Source of the DNA: Orthonyx spaldingii
Lineage: Eukaryota > Chordata > Aves > Passeriformes > Orthonychidae
Length of the DNA stretch: 64,000 nt
Reading direction: 5' to 3'
NCBI GenBank assembly: GCA_013397795.1
Contig: VZTJ01004779.1
Coordinates: forward strand, 1,069,386-1,133,385
The first letter of the stretch is position 1, and every line of letters begins with the position of its first letter. The position numbers were made by a program, and so were the translations under genes. The notes under the pieces were generated by a model. The model ran no database searches. It saw only the letters and a program-made list of their open reading frames with translations, and was not told the DNA's origin. Positions 60,701-64,000 of the stretch are shown here, piece by piece.

Positions 60701-61432
60701 CAATTTTCAGATTCTTCTATGATGTGCAACCGATCTGTTTTTCCCAGGATATGTAAATACCATGAAAATAAACATGTTACCTTGCATCCCCTTCTCCCAT
60801 TTACAGGGTTTTTTTAATACTATAACCTCAACTGTGTTACATTTATCTCTAGCCCTAATGCCTAATACATACTTTTTAAGATCTTATTATACAGCTCCAA
60901 GTATTTTATCTTTCTCAATTTCAAATGGATTCCTTTGGAAAAAGGAGCTTTTCTTTGACTACTAACAGACCTTAACTTACCTGAATTATTCTGACATTTT
61001 GAAGCATTACTTCTGAAGACATTTCAGGTTTTTGGGGGGAGAATGGAGGGAAAAAAAAAAAACAGCTATCTGATTCTTATCTCTGTTTTCCACCATTTAT
61101 GGCAAAAAGTTGCCTTCAAGAGGCAAGAAAAAATCAACGGCTTCCTTCCTGTGCATCCGTGCCAGAGTGAATAAGAGCAATGGAAATGTGACATTCAGTC
61201 CTGTGGATGTTATTGGTCTACAAGTCAAATTGCTTCTTTTCAATTTCTTCAGTTAAAATAGAGATTTTTTATACTTTAATCCTGACAAAACACTTGGAAA
61301 TATAAAAGTAAAATGCATTCTAGAAAGTTTGATTCTTCAGTCTTAGCCATCCATTTCTTAAGCCTCGGCTTATTAACTGGAGGCTGTGCTCTCACACAGC
61401 ACACTAACAAAATATTCACTGAGCAGCCAAAC

Positions 61433-61940
61433 TGTTGGGGTAGCTGAGCCCATCCTGGGACATTGGTGGGACAGCTCTGCTCTATGAAACCACCCCTTGG
61501 AAAGCGAAATGGTTTCTCCCTGAGTTGCCTTAGCTAGATATGTTAATGCTCCTATATTCATTAATCTTAACTGGTCCCCTAAACCTATCCCTCGCTCCTT
61601 CTGTATCCCCCCACCTCCCTCTCCTCCCCTGTGCCCCCTGCCCTCTGGCCAGTGCCCCTATAACAAGGGTTTCACAAGGCTCTTTTGCCTCTGGACACCT
61701 TCAGGAATAAAGTGCTTCTGGAACTCCGTGCGATTTGAGCCCTCTGATTCACCCTGGTAACGCACCAGCCATCTAGCTGGGGGGAGTTGGATACCTGTCA
61801 GAACACAGGCTGGGGTAGGGACAGAGCTGTCTGCACAGTACCCGGCTGTACTGGCCAGAGTGTGCTTTCGGAGCCGCCAAGACACTCCTGGTATAAGCAG
61901 AAGTTCCACCTGCCCCACACCTCCCCCCAGGACTGCATTA
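61433..61940 (+). mobile_element. ERVK-like solo LTR, copy 2 (complete, 508 bp)
   Basis: Begins TGTTGGGGTAGCTGAGCCCA and ends CAGGACTGCATTA. It is flanked by a perfect 6-bp direct repeat CCAAAC (61427-61432 and 61941-61946). A TATA-like TATAACA lies at 61659-61665 and AATAAA at 61706-61711, giving a plus-oriented U3-R-U5 layout with a short R. It is antisense to DMD. The unusual feature is the 3' terminus TTA instead of the canonical CA, shared by copy 1. The sequence is complete where copy 1 is gapped. No coding retroviral sequence adjoins it. Confidence 0.88.
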
Positions 61941-64000
61941 CCAAACTACTCTTTCATCCTCTTTGAAAAGGTTTCTAGTATTCCTAAAACATTTAGTTCA
62001 CAGAGAAGCAAATCTGGAGAACAAATCTTTCCAAACATGTGGCAATGGAGCCTGATGAATGTATTTCAAGCATACTCCTTCACAGAAACAATGCTGGCTA
62101 AAGCCTGGGTGAAAGAAGCTGGCAAAACCTGGGACCATTATTAACTGCCTCAAAAAGGCCTCAATGCCCCATGTGTCTTTCCCTCCCAGGCCCAAAAATA
62201 TCAAGGAACAGCAAGCAGTGTGTTGTACAGTGACAGCAGAAAGCAGCCAACACAATCTGGTTATTCACCTTCAGAAGCTTCTGTAATTGCATAAGCCTCC
62301 AGTGACTGCTGGGGTTTTTTTATCAAACCCAAATTAAAAGTACATAACCATCAACTATTAGCCACTAAGTGTTCAGGGAAGATTTTGGTTGTAAACACAC
62401 ACGATATAGAACAATGTGGGAGAGGTAGTTTGAGAATTCCCATTCTTTTAGTTTATTTAAAAAAAAAAAATCAAAAGTTATGCAGCACTACGGGCTTTGT
62501 TTATCCTTGGGTGCAGCTACAACTGAATACAAACAAAAACATCTGAAAAATCTTGTGGCCAAAAATGCACCCAGAAAATATATGACTGATTGTTTGGGAA
62601 TACAATGCTTTTTCTCCCATCAAAAAAAACCAAACATTGATCAAAAAATTGTCTAGTCACCAATGAACAAGCACATTTTAACTGAGCACCCAAATTTTAA
62701 GATGAGCTTTCTTTTCTGATTATTGTGCTCTGAATATTATTATATATTTAGTATAAATTTATATTTTCTTTTCTTTGAGAAAGTCAACTGCATGCTGTCA
62801 AAAATTTGTTTGTTTCCAAGACTGTTTTTTACATATTAATTAAAAACAGTCACAAAAACTGTTATTCTAAGCTGAAACTTCTTCCCCAAAATTTACTCTC
62901 AAAGTATATCTCTGAAGCTATTTATTGACTGGTCCTCCCACTGTGGAACACCCCCTTGGACTTTCTAGAGTCTAAAGGTAATAAATTGTGGGGTTTGTTT
63001 TTTTTTGGTTTTTCCTCTGTTCAGTTAGAAATGCCAAAATTATTATCTAAATGGAGAAATACAGTCTTCAGATAATATAACTAGCATTCATCCTGCTGCA
63101 CAGCTGTGGACATTTCCAACATTTACTTTTCACATTGCCATAATGTAGGTCCATTCACAGGTAGAAGAGTCACACTGAACTAGTTCTCGTGTGTTGGTGA
63201 AATTGCATTGTTAAAACAAATCTAGTAATTTCTGCACTAAAAACAATATTAAAGTGCATTAAACAATTAACTCACTTTTTCCTTGTAAAAGTCAGATTTC
63301 TTTCCTAGAGAATCAAAATAAAAGTCTAACCTGTGCAGCAATGAAAAGGACTCTAATTTTAAATATCTAAAAGAACCTATAATTTATTCAATTATCTAAA
63401 GTTATCCCAGGCAAAGACTGAGAACAACAGATTCTTCCATCTTGGCTCTGATCCAAAAGTTAAATAAAAATTTTATGGTGAATGCACATCTTTTAGATAG
63501 CATTAAAGCAAATCAAAAACCCTTGAAACTTAGTATGCGTGGCAAAAAACCATTAACATTCTGCAAATTTGGTAGCAGATCTACCAGTAGTATATCAACA
63601 AGCAGTCCTAGTCTCCAAGCTGATAATACATCCTCTTTTCTGTACAAGGATCAATCAGATTTACATATAAACTTGTTAGTTGCAGTGCTTTAGACAGACA
63701 TCAGCTAAAACACTCTAGTAACACATAATTATCGGTTTCTATAAACCAAGGAAATTCAGAACAAAAGCAATTCCTATAATCCAGCTAACTCCTGCCCTCA
63801 GGCAGTTGCCTTGCATGATGACTATGAAGTCTGTATTCTGCTGTACCTTGCCAAGTTTACTTTCAGTATTAAAGCAAATTAAAAGAATATGAGCAAGAAG
63901 GAAAATATATGCAAACAGTACATAGAGTATCTGGGAAAGGAACTTCTTCTGCCAATTGGTGTCCAGTTTTATAACAATGCATACAGCAACAATTTTCTTG

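Larger units (their letters stand above)
55751..64000 (-). other. DMD: Intron 17, 3' part (at least 8,250 bp)
   Basis: Runs off the right edge; exon 17, with its expected proline run, was searched for on the minus strand and not found. It contains a CR1 3' end (about 57560-57755), two donor-bearing cryptic exon candidates (60667-60734 and 60981-61012) and an ERVK-like LTR (61433-61940). A 147-codon plus-strand ORF at 59617-60060 has no recognisable features. Confidence 0.93.

Noticed and set aside
1..64000. Utrophin rather than dystrophin, or a dystrophin pseudogene
   Set aside because: Exon sequences follow dystrophin closely, all 15 exons retain introns and open frames, and no disabling change was found.

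Overview
This is interior sequence of one large vertebrate gene, dystrophin (DMD), read on the minus strand. The genome is a bird's. The protein is dystrophin-like throughout but differs from mammals at many positions, and the introns carry CR1 LINE 3' ends and LTRs of the avian ERVL type. A songbird or other neoavian is my inference. In birds DMD is autosomal (established knowledge, not visible here).

Fifteen consecutive coding exons are present. By human numbering they run from exon 18 (highest coordinates) to exon 32 (lowest). Each has exactly the human exon length as I recall it, the same phase, and GT-AG borders. Together they give 2,350 coding bases (human c.2169-4518), about 3.7 percent of the window. 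They encode the central rod: spectrin-like triple-helix repeats from the start of repeat 4 to the start of repeat 11. The hinge-2/exon 17 end, the actin-binding N-terminus and the C-terminus lie outside. No frameshift or stop was found in any exon, so the gene looks intact.

Layout, left to right (3' to 5' of the gene): 1-213 end piece of intron 32; exon 32; intron 31 with an ERVK-like solo LTR split by a 6-N gap; exon 31; intron 30 with a CR1 piece and a TA palindrome; exon 30; the 7.3 kb intron 29 with an ERVL-type LTR only 125 bp from exon 29; then a compact cluster, exons 29 to 22 (18.4-30.8 kb); the 7.7 kb intron 21 with a poly-T/N gap, a CR1 and a candidate cryptic exon; exons 21 and 20; the 7.3 kb intron 19 with a CR1; exon 19; the 7.5 kb intron 18 with a tandem duplication, a second ERVL-type LTR and an unexplained ORF; exon 18; and at least 8.2 kb of intron 17 with a CR1, a second ERVK-like LTR and two candidate cryptic exons.

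No tRNA, rRNA, CRISPR array or bacterial-type feature was seen, and no independent intact gene was recognised. Nothing looks like a wholly new system. The items most worth checking are the missing retinal (Dp260) first exon expected in intron 29, the uniformly antisense orientation of all four LTRs, the pair of ERVK-like solo LTRs with perfect 6-bp target duplications, the cryptic exon candidates in introns 17 and 21, and the orphan ORF at 53.9-54.2 kb.
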